64,000 nt of DNA from Armillaria gallica (lineage: Eukaryota > Basidiomycota > Agaricomycetes > Agaricales > Physalacriaceae), in assembly GCA_037576215.1 (NCBI GenBank), contig JBANDB010000015.1:1488001-1552000 (forward strand), written 5' to 3'. The translations under genes were made by a program, and so were the position numbers. This document shows positions 44,671 through 56,939 of the stretch, one piece after another (position 1 is the first letter of the stretch; the number at the start of each line of letters is the position of its first letter). The notes under the pieces were generated by a model. The model was not told where the DNA came from, searched no databases, and saw only the letters and a program-made list of their open reading frames with translations.

Positions 44671-46060
44671 GCACGCAAACTCACATCGAATCTGCGGGGG
44701 ATGCCCGCACTGACATCGAGCTCCTCCCCTTCAGTGTGATTTCGCTCGCCACGGGGCAAAATTTTCTGGAATTTCAGTCTTGATCTTGAGCTCTTGCGCG
44801 TTTGGAAATGTGGCTGAAAAGAAAGGTAAATATTATCGAAATCAACATTGATTTGGACTCACAGAATGTTCAAATCTCTTGGGAGTATACTGGAATCATC
44901 TTGAAGGGTCGAGAATGAGCACTAGCGTTGAGGGACGAAAGGAGAAGAAAAGGGCAAAGCGGCATGATCGTGGTGGGAGCAGAACAAAGTGCGCCGTCGG
45001 CAACTCAAAGCCGGACTTGGCAATTTTGGACATGAACGTTGAACGCCCAAACCACTCAAGTGCTAACCCTCATCTGCACGACGCCGCTAGTCGCCTCCAC
45101 AGCAATACATCACCATCATCAGGCTCGCATCGACAACCTTTCACTATAAAGTCCTAGCTGAGCGCCTTTCCTCGTTTCCGTTTATTGCGGTTATCTACCA
45201 CGTTACCACCACTTACCACACCCATGGCGAAGACGAAGGGCTCGCGTTATCACTGTTGTCGCAGATCTTTCCTTGCTCAGTGATGGCTACGCTTCCATAT
45301 CCCTGTTCCATCCGACCGGTACCACCAAGGTCATCAAGAATGGCTCCCAACGCTCGCGGATCTAGCAGGCAGTCCTACATGCACCTCTTTGTGCTCTTTG
45401 ACTGAAAATGATACCGTCACCCTCTCCGCCGTGCCTTCCAGGCGCTTTTCTCAGTTATGTGGCTGCAGAGACTAGATGACAAGGACAATGTTGAGCACCG
45501 CGCTCTCTTTTACCTCCAAGTTGGCTGCTCGTGCCGGTCTTTCCAGTTCATCGTGCGCCCCCTTTTCCCTGGTCTTCCCTGCTTTACTAAACCTTTTCTT
45601 CCCTGTCCCGTTCTCGTTTCCTGTGTTTGCGTGCCCTTGTGTTCCCGTGCATCGTGGTTCTTGTGTTTGCGCTCCGGTTCTGTTCCCGTGCATCGTTGTT
45701 CCTGTGTTTGTGTTACGGTTGTGCTCCTGTTCCGGTGTTTTGATCCCGCGTCCGTGTATCGTGCTTGCCTTCCCGTCTCGTTCGTTTTCGTGGGCTCGAG
45801 TGCCGCCCGATTCCTTGGGGTCCGTGCGTCATGTCTCACAGCTGTGTTTGGTCATGTTTGGCTGCTTGCCACCTCCCACTGTAGCGCGCGTACTACCTGT
45901 CCTCGTGTCACCTTTGACCTCCTCGTCCTGTTTCCATAAAATCATTGTACTGCACTCCGACATGATGCATGATGTCTCGCTTTCACAAATGCCATACTCT
46001 TCGCCCTTTTCACAAAACGGTTTTCATCGCACTAATAACAAGATGTCCATTTTACGCTTT
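44671..46060. other. Unique intergenic stretch with pyrimidine-rich tract
   Basis: A possible core promoter actataaag (45143) precedes an ATG at 45224 in good context (ccacacccatggcg), but the frame stops after ~20 codons. From 45540 to 45900 the plus strand is C/T/G-rich low-complexity (tgtgtttgcgtgcccttgtgttcccgtgc repeats), so the ~300-codon open frame there is not credible. No repeat partner is seen. Confidence 0.35.
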
Positions 46061-46775
46061 TACGCACGGCCATGGACCGGTCCCGAGTGGACGGAAAACC
46101 TCTCTATGTTGATGTCGTGCTCCCCTGTTACGTTGTTATTCTCAGAGAGTCAGAGACGGGAATGTGGCCGGTCAAATATCGTCATATCACACTCACCTTA
46201 TGATATTGGCAATATGTTCTATCTCTTCCAGCAGACCACTTTTTGTCCTATGCTATGGCCGAGTCTCTCGCCAGAGCCAGAGCCAACTTGCGCTACCGCT
46301 CTAAGGCTCAAACAGAACGCTACAGCAATTCCGCTCGCAGAATCCCAGTCGCATCCTTCCGCTCCTATTTGAATGTACCTATTGCTGAGCATAGAAAGGC
46401 CTTAGTCCGACTGTTGACATATCGCATACTCTTGCCATGACGGGCTGAACGCCATCGTCCATCTCTTCCTTGTTCGCAGTGTTCATGTCGTTTCTGCCAT
46501 TCTCAGGCTGAAGTTGAGGATGGAGCCCATGTTTTTGTTGTGTGACGGATCACAATGCTTGGAAGAATTTGCGATTCGACTTCTTTCAATCTATTGTCCT
46601 CCTTGCCACCGGCCCTTTTGCGAATCTACTGTAATCAGCGGCCTCTGGTCTTGAAGCCATATATGTCCTACTGAGAGCAGATAATATCGAAATTGTTGGA
46701 CCTCTCGCTAAATGTCTTCAACGTCTTCCGCAATGCGCATTTCTAGTACTGTACCGTTATACTATTCATAAATGA
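46061..46775 (+). mobile_element. Decayed 3' fragment of a non-LTR retroelement-like ORF
   Basis: Plus frames give L-S-Y-A-M-A-E-S-L-A-R-A-R-A-N-L-R (46247 onward), then R-I-P-V-A-S-F-R-S-Y, a TGA at 46440, C-S-C-R-F-C-H-S-Q-A-E-V-E-D-G-A-H (about 46480-46535), and L-R-F-D-F-F-Q-S-I-V-L-L-A-T-G-P-F-A (about 46570-46620). The C-x-x-C...E-V-E-D-x-x-H motif with following helical tail resembles the C-terminal part of fungal non-LTR reverse-transcriptase ORFs. Stops and frameshifts show it is dead. No RT domain or target-site duplication is visible. Confidence 0.5.
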
Positions 46776-46999
46776 CTGCCTTTCCTTTGCACCCCATGAA
46801 GAGTCTCTACCCCGCGCGACACACTCAACAGTGTGATCACAACGGTATGAGCCTTCGTGGCCACAGCACATGGTTCGCCATGTCAGGGCTGTGGGCCCGG
46901 CCGTTCCTTATTGGGACCTTGTGCCGGTAACAACACCAACACCAACACCATCTTCTTGACTCAGACTGCCACGTCGATTGGCATCTCGTCGTCGAGCTC

Positions 47000-48425
47000 A
47001 GCAGTGAGCTCGGTTCTGATTCGATTTTCCTTGTGTCTTTCTTATTTCCTTCTTTCAGCTGTATGTCTGCCGTCGTGTGTCCCCACAACGGGTGAAATGG
47101 GCGAGAAAAATCAAGAAAGGTAAGCATTTTACATCTCGGCATTAGCAGTCAATACTAACGGGATTTCCAGCAGCATGATCTGATTACAGGGTAAGGGAAT
47201 GTGCACCGACTCTCATTCTACATGGCTTACCGTTCCTTTTCTTTCCCTAGGCTCGCCCTGCAACGTGCCGCCGACGATTTCGACGATTTCCTCGATAGCT
47301 CATTCGTTCACGTCGCCTACGCAGCGGTACATGAATTTCTCTATTTTCTCACGTTTTGCTCATGCAGCATTCATCAGAAGGGCCCCGCACGCTGGCGATA
47401 ATGATGAGTTCCGTTGGATTGCGACAGACGTGCACGAATTGAAGAGATTACTGGGAGCAGGGTCGTTAGGCTCGGTAACCCATTCCCCAAACTGACTTGA
47501 ACGAGGGCTAACGATTACTCTGACCGCCGCTGTCAGGATTCCAAGGGAGGGTCGGCGGACGATATTCCCAAGGGAGTGCTAGATGTATGGGCGGAGGTGC
47601 GTGTATTGCTCTTTGAACGATTCGACCTTGCTCATGTTGATCAGGTCCCGTCTCGATTGTTGCACTCCGCGTCGACGGCACGTCAACATCCCCAACGGTA
47701 CGTGACATTGCCCCTACCTTGACCTCCACTCAAGCTGTCTTTTAGAAGGATGGCTCACGCTTGTTGCGCCATCGATATGGGTGTTTGGGACGGGCTCGAT
47801 AGGGTACGCAGGCTTGCTTCCCGTGGCGCTTTCGACACTTCCTCGAGTGCGTGCAGAACAGACAAGCATAGGAATGGGAAACTACGAGCGGACGAGACGG
47901 GAGGGTGTGTGCACGCCGAGGGAGGTGTCTATGGGACGGATGTGGCATAGAGATGCAGGGGGTACGGTGAGCGACGGGTTTCAGACCTCGGGCCCCGGGT
48001 GTGAAATGCAGCATACATGAAACCGCACTGATGCATCCAAGCTCTCTTCTTCCCTCGCCATGTACCTGTTCTCCTGGATGATAGTCACGGTTCTATTTTT
48101 GTTCGTCCCTTCCCTTCCCCTTATCGATGATTGCTAACCCCGATGTATGCAGCATCACCTCCCTCCGCAAGTCCGCCTCGTTCATCGACCTCTTCGGCTG
48201 TCTTCCTGTCACGTCTATGCTTCCCGCCTGCTAGGAGTTGTCCGCGCCGTGTACGTCTTCTCTCCCCTCCTCTCCGCTAGCTCACACCTTCCCAGTCTCG
48301 CCAAATCAGGGCGTGTTTTGGCATCATCGCCGCCTTCATTGCTTACTACGTCGGCCTCTCCGAGTTGCTTGCATCATAGCCCAAAGCAGTTATACTGTAC
48401 TCCCAACCGGCGCATTCTAGCTCCT
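47000..48425 (+). pseudogene. Transporter-like module, copy with clear small exons
   Basis: The upstream exon-like pieces are the best kept here. A-L-Q-R-A-A-D-D-F-D-D-F-L-D-S-S-F-V is followed by a 41-bp intron (gtacat...tgcag) and A-F-I-R-R-A-P-H-A-G-D-N-D-E-F-R, then I-A-T-D-V-H-E-L-K-R-L-L-G, an intron, D-S-K-G-G-S-A-D-D-I-P-K-G-V-L-D-V, and another intron. I do not recognise these exons. The transporter-like end includes I-T-S-L-R-K-S-A-S-F-I-D-L-F-G and a frame-shifted final helix (about 48315-48375). The helix frame and the terminal motif are broken, and the middle exons seem deleted. Confidence 0.5.
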
Positions 48426-49008
48426 TACCTTTAGTATACCTCCATTTGTTGTATGCTTTCTCAGTATCGAATATCATGATCTATCATAATGTGTCATTCA
48501 TTCCACGCGTCCTCGATTCCAATCATAGTTTACAGTTATGACTTGTGTTATGATTACAATACAATAATATCATATCATACAAGATCTACAAATATCATAA
48601 GCAATGTACTCCCTCTGCAAGTAGACTATAACCTTCAGTCCCATCTAAATTATGTATCTCGACTCGAGCACAAGTTAATTCTCTCCGTGTCCTAAGCCAG
48701 ACTGAGAACATCACGAGAACGCGACGGCTCCCTGCCTACATACTAGCCCAGCACGGTATGCATCACATCGAATACGCCTCTAGTTGACACTCGTAGGTCC
48801 ACCTCTCCTGATCACACGTCACTTTTGCAGATCCTCCAAATTAGACATCCGCCCCTCCGGCTGAACATTGTCCCCCCACAGCGGTGAGTCGGCTTGGATG
48901 TGGGGAAGCAGACGTTGTTCTGCTGTTCACTTGGCGTCGGGAAGCAGGGCTGGTGCTGTGTGCGCCGCGCTTGGCGGGGAACGCTTTTGTTTGGGAAAAG
49001 TGCCGAGT
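48426..49008. other. Trailer of the transporter module
   Basis: Same trailer as at 17.7, 34.1, 38.2 and 62.4 kb, followed by the ttttgcagatcctccaa acceptor-like block and gagtcggcttggatgtgggg. No supported coding frame. Confidence 0.45.
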
Positions 49009-49359
49009 CTACACATCTGTGTAGCTCCTACCCAACGCGCCGATACCCTTTCCAGTGGTACAGTTCCGCGATGGAGGGAGAGGAGAGCGAGAAGATACGG
49101 GGTTCGATTCCCTTGGCTCGTATCGTATGTTTCTTTCAGTAGAGGTCAAGATCTGACATACGGAATGTTTGTCGTGTTCAGGTAGAATGGAGCGGGATAT
49201 CCGATTCGGTGTGTGTACCAGGAACCCAGATATGGTGCACTGGGAAAGATAACGAGTCCAAAGCTCGTAAACACACCACTGGTGAGAAGGCGACAAACTT
49301 TGTTTGTATCCCTGACCAGCAGAGCGTTCTAGCTCAAATTTGGTATTCAGAGCTAGGAC

Positions 49360-50242
49360 TTACCTGCTTATGAGTGCCTTAAGACGAAAGAGGTGGGTGG
49401 GAGATATATTTCTCGCGTATTGAAATTCGGAACGGAGTTCAACCGCGATATTTGTATAGATCGGAAACACGGAATGGCAATGCGATATGGGTCCATGTTT
49501 GTCGTGAACGAGACGGAGATAGAGCGGGAGGGCAGGATGTAGTTTCTTGCGCATCAGGCAAAGGCGTGTGTTTATCCACCGTGCTTGATAGATGGCGCGT
49601 TGGGGAATTGCACCGAGTTCGGAGGAGGCGAGCCCGCCTAACTGGAGGAGAGTGCCCATGGATCTCAGCTCTTGCGTGCACGTCATCATCCTCTCTGATG
49701 TGTCCATGCCAAGGCTGAGAGATGCGTCTCGGGAATCGAAATTGAAGCCAAGCATTCGTAGGGATTCTTCTGTTGTTCATCGGAATCGAATTCAACCGGC
49801 CCGCCCCGTGATCTACAATAGTTCATATTGAGATGAGATTGTACAGACAGATCTGAAACACGAACGAGGGCGCCTATGGGTCCATGTTTCTCGTGTCTAA
49901 GATGAACGAGGCGGGATGTTTCTCTTGGGACGCTCCCGTCGGTGACTCCATCAGACAGTGCCGGCGCCTGTTTATAGAAGGACTTGCACCTGCGCCACGT
50001 CGACTCGGTGACGGTTGTGCACAGAGAGAGCCGGCACCGAATTACTGGTCAACATCCAAGAAGTAAGGATACACCGGGACCCACAAGATTGGAGATCTCG
50101 ACACAGGAAGTACGTACGTCGAGCCGAACCACTGGCCGTTCGGTATTGACTTTTCCCGCTCACCGTCTTGCCGTGGTAGATCCAAGCAAACCCAGAGATA
50201 TAGCCAAGAGCTAAGACCGACACGGGTGAATACCTCGGACAT
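49360..50242 (-). pseudogene. Unknown gene family 'LPWQDGERE', copy 3
   Basis: The conserved exon at about 50215-50045 reads W-V-C-L-D-L-P-R-Q-D-G-E-R-E-K-S-I, G-S-T-Y-V-L-P-V-S-R-S-P, I-L-W-V-P-V-Y-P-Y. Downstream, G-R-L-N-S-I-P-M is shared with copy 2. It continues into two overlapping open frames (49795-49439 and 49755-49360) with M-L-G-F-N-F-D-S-R-D-A and T-C-T-Q-E-L-R-S-M-G-T-L. The second appears only here. I cannot identify the family. The region 49009-49359 holds no clear exon. Confidence 0.4.
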
Positions 50243-51000
50243 TGGGTGGATGCGAGTTAACTTACCATTCCCGACACGTCCGTGGTCATCCTCCTTCCCG
50301 CAGCTCTTTGTTCTGACCGTCGCGTCCTAGGGCCTGCTCGCCGGATGACGCTACTAGGCATCGACGTCGGAGGAATTCGGCGGCACCGTATAGTGCTCCC
50401 TAATGCTACCGCCGTGCTGATCAGAGAGATCAATATCTCTGGGGAGAGTGAGCGCCTTTGAGCGTCAGCGAGAAGTGGGCGACCTTACCCTCTCGCACGT
50501 TTCCCCATCGGTCGAGAACGACGACGATGTCCTGCCCTCCACAACAAGTATGTGATACTGTCGTCTTGGGTAAAATTCGGTCCTTGCACTTGCGAGAACT
50601 CAATTGACATCATGACATCGCTGGCTGGGGTGCAGGTCGGTTGGACTGTTGTCGATTCGGATGTTGATGAGACTCAGTAAGGAAGAGCATGCTGCGGAAG
50701 GAAGGTTAGAAAAAATGGATCACTCAGCGAGTAAACGAACCTCTGAATCCATGCCCCGTACGCCAGACGTCAATACTATATTGAAGTCCTCCTTGTCAGC
50801 GTGGTCTTGACCTTGAGATTTTGGACGGCTGCCAGGAGGAAAGGTATTCCGGCAACGGTAATACACACCTGAGGGCTCTGTGTCTCGATGTGGTCGCCGT
50901 AAAAAACTATCAGGCCAGGTTATGCGCAGATCGCGGTACTAATCAGGAGACGGCACGGCCGAAGTTGAAGGCTTCGCCCGGAGGCCTCGGACCGTACTCG
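50243..51000 (-). pseudogene. G-P-D-F motif gene, diverged copy
   Basis: On minus: E-S-T-T-V-Q-P-T-C-T-P-A-S-D-V-M-M-S-I-E, then F-S-Q-V-Q-G-P-N-F-T-Q-D-D-S, the counterpart of V-D-F-S-R-T-E-G-P-D-F at 11.8 kb. The matching R-R-M-T-T-D-V-S-G-M and intron-like agttaacttaccattcccgacacgtccgtgg block (50260-50285) align with 11465-11495. It is more diverged from the 11-kb and 58-kb copies than they are from each other. Confidence 0.4.
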
Positions 51001-51430
51001 TAACCCTGACCGTCTAAGCTCTTGCTTGCGAGACACACATGTCTACTCGGACGTCTTATTACTTACCTGAATTACTTCTTCATCGGCTGCTACTCTTCTG
51101 AGCCTTCCGTTTTTCTTTTCTGTGGCTTTGCTTTGGCTCCTTAAAGACGTTGTGACGACTGTCCATCGAGGTTTCTAGAGTGAATTATATCCGCCGGATA
51201 TAATCTCACGAATGGCACTCGCTTCACACCTTTCGAGTTCCTTTGGTTATCTTTAGAAGGTATCGGACCGTCGACGGATCTCTTCGGCATCATTAAAACA
51301 CAGTGCTGTGTTCGAACATGCGACAAGCGCATGTTCTTCCTTGACAGCTACCATCGCCATTGACAGTGAGCTCTGTTGTCGTCAACCGCTGGATGCCAGC
51401 TTAACCGCCTGATTTTTCAGCTGACACATT

Positions 51431-54046
51431 ATGAGCTTTTCTCAGAGCACCTGGGTCCCGCCTCAACCACCTGTGGGTGAGACTCGTGCCCCTGCAGCGG
51501 CTGCCGGTGAAGGCGCTCATTCCCAATACAACGGTCAAAGTGGGATCTTTTTTGGACTGAGGAAGAATCAACTCTATTTTGGGGGAGTTGGTGCGTTCGG
51601 TTACTTTGACTTTTCTGCTGTGGTATTCAAATGACTTCAGGTGTTACTCCGCGCGACTATAAGGCCCACTACCCTCCCGATCCTCACGGCCAAGAAATGT
51701 CCGACAATGCACGAATATGGCCTATCTACCTTGAAGAAGCCGCTGATTTCGACGCCAATATGTTGGCAGAGTGGCGGGATACCATTGATGTCCTACTTGT
51801 TTTTGTGCATCCCAGGTTTCCTTTCAAAATTGGTCTCCAAAAAGTCTAATATCATCATAGGCTGGTCTTTTCTCTGCGATACTAACAACATTCGTGGTCC
51901 AAACATCGCAAAACATGCAGCCAGATTACAACGAGGCATCCATGCGCCTTCTCTTCGAAATCCTCAAGGCTACCGCTTCGAACGGCTCCCAAATCTCCAT
52001 TCCTTCCTCCCCTACTGCCTTCTTTTCTCCCAGCCATTCCGATGAGTGGATGAACAGCTTGTGGTTTGTGAGCTTGACATTCAGTCTCATCACTGCCCTA
52101 GTCGCCGTTTTGGTCAAACAATGGCTGCACCAATACGTCGCCATTGTCTCCGACAGCTCCGCACGCGATCGTGCCAGAATCCGACACTTGCGATACGCTG
52201 GACTACAGACGTGGCAAGTACCGATGATCATCGGCTTGCTTCCGGTTCTCCTTCATGTATCGCTGGCCTCGCTATCTTCCTCTTCTCTTTGGGCATGAAA
52301 GTGGCCTGGCTAATATCTATTATTGGTGCAGCCACGTTCATGGCCTATGTTATAGCCCTAATCCTCCCCCTCGTGTATCCCTACTGTCCGTACAAGGTCC
52401 CATTAACAATTTATGTCCACCATCTGTATCAATACATCCACCATCTGTGTCGATACGGCAACAGCTATCTTATTCCATCTATCCGATACTGTATTGTCTT
52501 CGTGCGACACTATCCGTATACCCACATGTTTGGCCGCGCACGCTGTTATTACCTAACCAGGCACCGGCAAATGCTGGAAGCATGGAAGCAGGAAGGGCAG
52601 GAGAGTTCAATCCCTTTCCGCCAAAAGGCTCCCACTCTGAAAGAAATCGAGGACAATCACATTCAGCAATATGCCACAATGACGGATGCGCAATCGCTAC
52701 TATGGCTGCATTCCTCCTCCTCTAACACATCGGTGCACCAAAGTGTGCTGCAAGCCATTTCTGGGATGACACTCAACACTGTGAAATGTCTTCCGGATAA
52801 ATATGTATCCGCATCTGTAATGTCTCTGCACCAGCAGATAGAGCCTATAAAAGCACTTCTGTCATCTCATGACAATGAAAGTGAACTGGTAGAATTGGAG
52901 CTCTACAGTAGAGCATTGTGGGTTCTTAGCGGTGATCCGATGGATAAATCCTTCGATGAGCAACTAACAATGGCGCTGTCCGTGATCAATACCAAGAAAG
53001 CATCAACTTCTGTTCTCGGAATTCTTCAAGGCCCGCAACGCTCTTCCCTCACCTTACACCCAGAGGTGTGGAAGATACCATTCGACATCGCCATATCCTC
53101 CCAACCCCTCGACCGTAGTACTCTGGCATTAGAGCTTGAGCTTATGAAAATCCTTGCGAGTCCGTCAACTACAAGTGAGCGCGAGGACCCCACCACTATC
53201 GACAACCCTACAGATGAGATGAGGGGGCACATTTGCGACAAATTATTGGGTTGCTGGGGGTATGATCGGACTCAAACCTCTAGTACTATCCGCACTGCTA
53301 CCCACCTTGGCATCATGCTTTCACTTATCCCTCGGATACATCAGAGATTGCTCGACTCATCACATGCCTCAGATCTAATGGAGATAATTGGAACTGCTCT
53401 TGTTATTATGACCGGCATTGCTCTCGTCATCCATCATTCTCCCACAATGCTAGACAAGATTCTAGAAATCTACACTATCTGTCTCTCCTTGCTTCGCTCC
53501 CGGCATTGTGGTGAAGCTTTTGATGTTGATATTGAAGCATTGGCATGCGGGATATCGTTGATTTTTAACCCACGCCAATCTCACTGGATTCAAACCGTAT
53601 CAGAACAGATGGAGCTAGCTGTCAATTCAGAGGCAGACAGTGACACTGGCACGAGGACGAGGACGCGGGAGCATTTGCATTATATGATAGACAAATCACT
53701 TCAGCCGGATATCGACACACTCGTTGATGTGATGCGGCTTCTCATTAATGGGCACCGTGAACGCATCCTCAATGAGTGGGTGCAAGGCCATGTTCACCAT
53801 TCCCGTGCGCCTTGGCGAGAGTGTGTTTTGAGATTGATACAGTGGGCATCAGGAGAGAAATTCTGCCAATGGACCTTTCTCAAACGTGTCCTGGCCATCG
53901 TTGTGATCAAAGAATTGCAAAAGCGGTTACGGCGGTCTGGTATCAATGTCAACGAGTCTGTGCCACAGTATGATAAATGGGCGTACATGGAAGTAAACGA
54001 GCTGCTGTGGCTGCTTGATATATATTCTCCCGGTTCGTCTAGGTGA
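51431..54046 (+). pseudogene. DUF6535-domain membrane protein, copy D (16-bp deletion)
   Basis: Exons are 51431-51590, 51641-51804 and 51861-54046, with 50- and 56-bp introns identical in position to copy B. In the third hydrophobic segment copy B reads tcgctggcgttctttttcgctggcctcgc, but here tcgctggcctcgc. Sixteen bases between two gctggc repeats are missing near 52266. The frame from the start ends at 52298 after L-A-S-L-S-S-S-S-L-W-A, while the downstream frame is open to 54046 with the remaining helices and soluble domain. The deletion removes part of a membrane helix as well as the frame. No start is visible that would rescue a full-length product. Confidence 0.85.
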
Positions 54047-54650
54047 GCCGGTTTCCTTTTGATACTTTAGATTCCTGCTTTAACAGTTTTATAGTGATGG
54101 AGTACCCAACCCATTGGAGTATTCACGGGTACGTTGAAGTTTATCACTATGGTTGACCTCCCAGGCTCATTGGGGATAGATTGAGGCACATCCAAAATTC
54201 CAGGAGTTCTTGAATCTTGGTCATCTATCATAAGAAGATGTAGCAAACGATACACGTTGAGAATCGACTCGGCGGTAATAGCTGTAGAAGGCAAGTAAGT
54301 CTGTCGGACTATCAGAAAATTACTGGCTGTACTGTTAATCAGTAACAATGTTCTGTATTATGGAATCCCATCATTAATCCCTATCATATTTATAAAAGAC
54401 TGTAAGAACCATAAGCGCTCGAAGTTGAAGACAGCAATGACGATCATGGTAAAAACACGGATGTATGCTCATTCAATGGAGAAGAAACAGCTGGTTTGCA
54501 TGATCACACCGTATCGAGTCAAGTCTCGCAGATTCTAGTACCGTTAGCCACGTTATCTCAGTACAAGTACACCGACATCTTCTGCTCTCGCAGGCTCTGA
54601 ATTATGGCCAACATACCCTCCTTAAGCTCTTCTCCACCTCTCACGCCACC
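54047..54650. other. DUF6535 3' trailer and intergenic DNA
   Basis: Counterpart of 8102-8640 with small indels. No supported gene. Confidence 0.5.
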
Positions 54651-54830
54651 ACGTTTTTGTGTCCCAATCGTCCTTTGTACCTCCTTGCGTTATGCATGTG
54701 CATTCTAGCGGTTGTGTGGTGCCCTTGTACTCCACAGCACTTTAGAAGAGGATCGCCTCCACATACATGCTGCAATATACCAGTGCTCGCATACACTCCT
54801 TCATGGATAAACGCGAGTATGCATCAAAAT
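54651..54830 (+). pseudogene. Small signal-anchored ORF with lost start
   Basis: The frame Y-L-L-A-L-C-M-C-I-L-A-V-V-W-C matches the hydrophobic segment at 8641-8805, but the ATG is ACG here. The frame reads on past the copy-1 stop to 54983, because taa is changed to a sense codon. The longer reading S-G-F-D-S-D-V-L-F-K is seen in both copies but only joined here. Confidence 0.35.
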
Positions 54831-55163
54831 AGAGTGCACAAATCCCTCTTCTACAGTCATCACCTAATAACCCAGGAGATCCAACTTGTATTCCAACTGC
54901 CCAGGATGTGCCACCATGGACTGAGCACCTTGAGGCTCTCAACATTGACTTCTGGCTTTGATTCGGATGTCCTCTTCAAGTAGTCTTCCTCCTTAGTGTT
55001 TGGCGGAGGCCGGATATACATGCCGATGCTGAACCATGCTTCCGAGTCAACGATGGCATCCGTTATGAGGTCTCAAGAATGGGACATCCCCACTTGTCGA
55101 TAAACACAAAAGCAGAGTTGGCACCTTCAATGATGAGCTTGTGCACAACGAGTAACATGAAAT

Positions 55164-56057
55164 TTAAAAAAACATCATCTTCGTAGGACCGCTTCGTTGA
55201 AAGACAAGGATGATCTCCGTCTCGTCGTCACTAAATGGCAGTCTACTCCAGAGCTGGATTGTTTTTGGTTGCACCGGTAGGCCTTCGAAGATGAACGACA
55301 CCCTACGGAGATGGTGATAAGGAAACGGGAGAGGCCAAGGGGGTGTGGGAATAAAATCCCGGACAAGGGTAGGGGGGGGGGGGGGGGGTAGCGACCTTAA
55401 ACATGAAACCTCACTTACTATATATAGGTATTTGTGTGGTCTGCTGGGTGCCATTTGCATGAAATAATGGGAATTATACTGCAAATGAAGATATTTAGCA
55501 TTATACATACATTTTTGGTCTGTTTTCTACCTTCCGACATGCCACGGCTAAGCTCGGCTAAGTCCGTGAGAGACTCACGTGGTCAGAATGATGACAATAG
55601 CATTATAAATCATGCCTATTATGGATATATTACTACCCTATATGGTAGGAGGGGAGGGAGGGGGGGGTCCCCATGGCCTTAAACACGAAAATGTACGTCA
55701 TGTCGGGGATTTTATTTCCACACCCCCCTTGAGAGAGGCTCGCTGAGATTAGAGTGCTTTTGGTAGATATCATTGCAGACATGGAGCGGCAGCGGAAGGA
55801 TATGATTGGAACAGACTGCTTAGAGTCATCCACGCGAAATAGACAGCGCTGTTCCTTTGCCGGGAAATAAATCGGAGATAGCGGTTGACATATGAGCATG
55901 ACATGTTGACGAATGAGATGTGGTAATATGCACGCAGCCAGAATCGACAAACAAGGGGAAATGTCTTCATTAAATGAACATGGTCTCGCCTGTCCAGCAA
56001 AAGATACCAGCTCTCGCCAATGATACTTTCTAGGCGTTTGACAGAGAGTCGTTGCAT
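55164..56057 (-). pseudogene. F-box protein gene, copy 2, split by a TIR element
   Basis: The F-box end (56057-55770) reads R-L-S-V-K-R-L-E-S-I-I-G-E-S-W-Y, F-P-L-V-C-R-F-W-L-R-A-Y-Y-H-I. The second part is at 55320-55164: Y-H-H-L-R-R-V-S-F-I-F-E-G-L-P-V, Q-L-W-S-R-L-P-F. Between them lies an inserted element absent from the 9-kb copy. The combined gene cannot be translated through the insertion. Confidence 0.65.
55336..55732. mobile_element. Small terminal-inverted-repeat element (MITE-like)
   Basis: About 397 bp. The ends are near-inverted copies: left caagggggtgtgggaataaaatccc, right (reverse complement) caaggggggtgtggaaataaaatcc, ~28-30 bp. Flanking direct repeats gagaggc lie at 55329-55335 and 55733-55739. 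The paralogous position at about 9318-9330 (aaacggaggggctcgctg) has no element. It has an uninterrupted run of about 17-18 G near 55372-55388. No coding capacity. Confidence 0.8.
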
Positions 56058-56821
56058 CGTATGATGTCAAAGCAAGGATTTCGATGGAAAAAGAGTTTTA
56101 GTTGTCGTTAGGCAAGGAGCTGCCGAGAACTACCGCCCGGCTTATCATTGCGCCATCTACAATCACATCTCCTCGACGCCAAAAGCCACCACAAATTCTT
56201 CGAGTCACTGACCATCCTCTCAACACTCGGTCCAAGCCGTCCTTTCCAAGTACAGCAACGGCTCTAAGGAAGGCTTGAAGTCGGTTGGTTTGGTCACGGC
56301 ACTATACGAGCAGTTAGACAATGTTCTGAATCTGTAGGACATGGCTTACGATACCTATGGGTCCCTTAGAATTGGAGGAAGACATGTATACTCCGCTGTT
56401 GGGTACACAACCCGATACCATGCTCTTCCAATAAGCTATCTTCGATGGACTTGGCACTCACCTATGCAGATCTCTGGACTATAAGAGGGAAAGAGACGAG
56501 TTGGTATTGGGATAATCGGACCACAAATGCAGCGGACGAGTGTCGTTGTGTTCAGGAAAAGACTTTTTGAATACAAGATGATGGAAGACCTATGCTCCAT
56601 TCCGCGTTGTATTGAATTGTCACCGGATGGGGACAGTCCACCAGGGTACGAACTCGGCTACGATATATCGTTCTGAAGGAGCAACTTAACATAGTCGCTA
56701 TTTGAAGACGTAAAAGTAGCATACCTCCGAGAGTCATCTTTTTCTTCTCCGTACCCTGGTATCCAGGTAGATGTGTTTGCTGCTTGTCCGAGATGCTGGA
56801 ATTGTCACCAAGCCAGAGCAT
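56058..56821 (-). pseudogene. F-box/LRR-type gene fragment (duplicate of 9640-10386)
   Basis: Matches arm 1 closely, including the gttctgaaggagcaacttaacatagtcgct block at about 56668. Only short frames survive. Confidence 0.4.
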
Positions 56822-56939
56822 CCAGGTCTTCAGTCAAGGTTCGACACACGGAGATGCGATGAGAGAGATAAAGTATTGGCATAGTCCGCCATAAAAGTCG
56901 CCAGGCGAACGGGGTTGCTCAAACTCCAAAATATCGACC

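Noticed and set aside
45476..46372. 298-codon plus-strand open frame
   Set aside because: It runs through a low-complexity C/T/G tract and then across the retroelement-like fragment in the wrong frame. Composition, not coding, explains it.
49030..49115. tRNA-like T-arm (ggggttcgattccc)
   Set aside because: The T-stem pairs poorly beyond three bases, and no matching acceptor stem or anticodon arm is found at the right distances.
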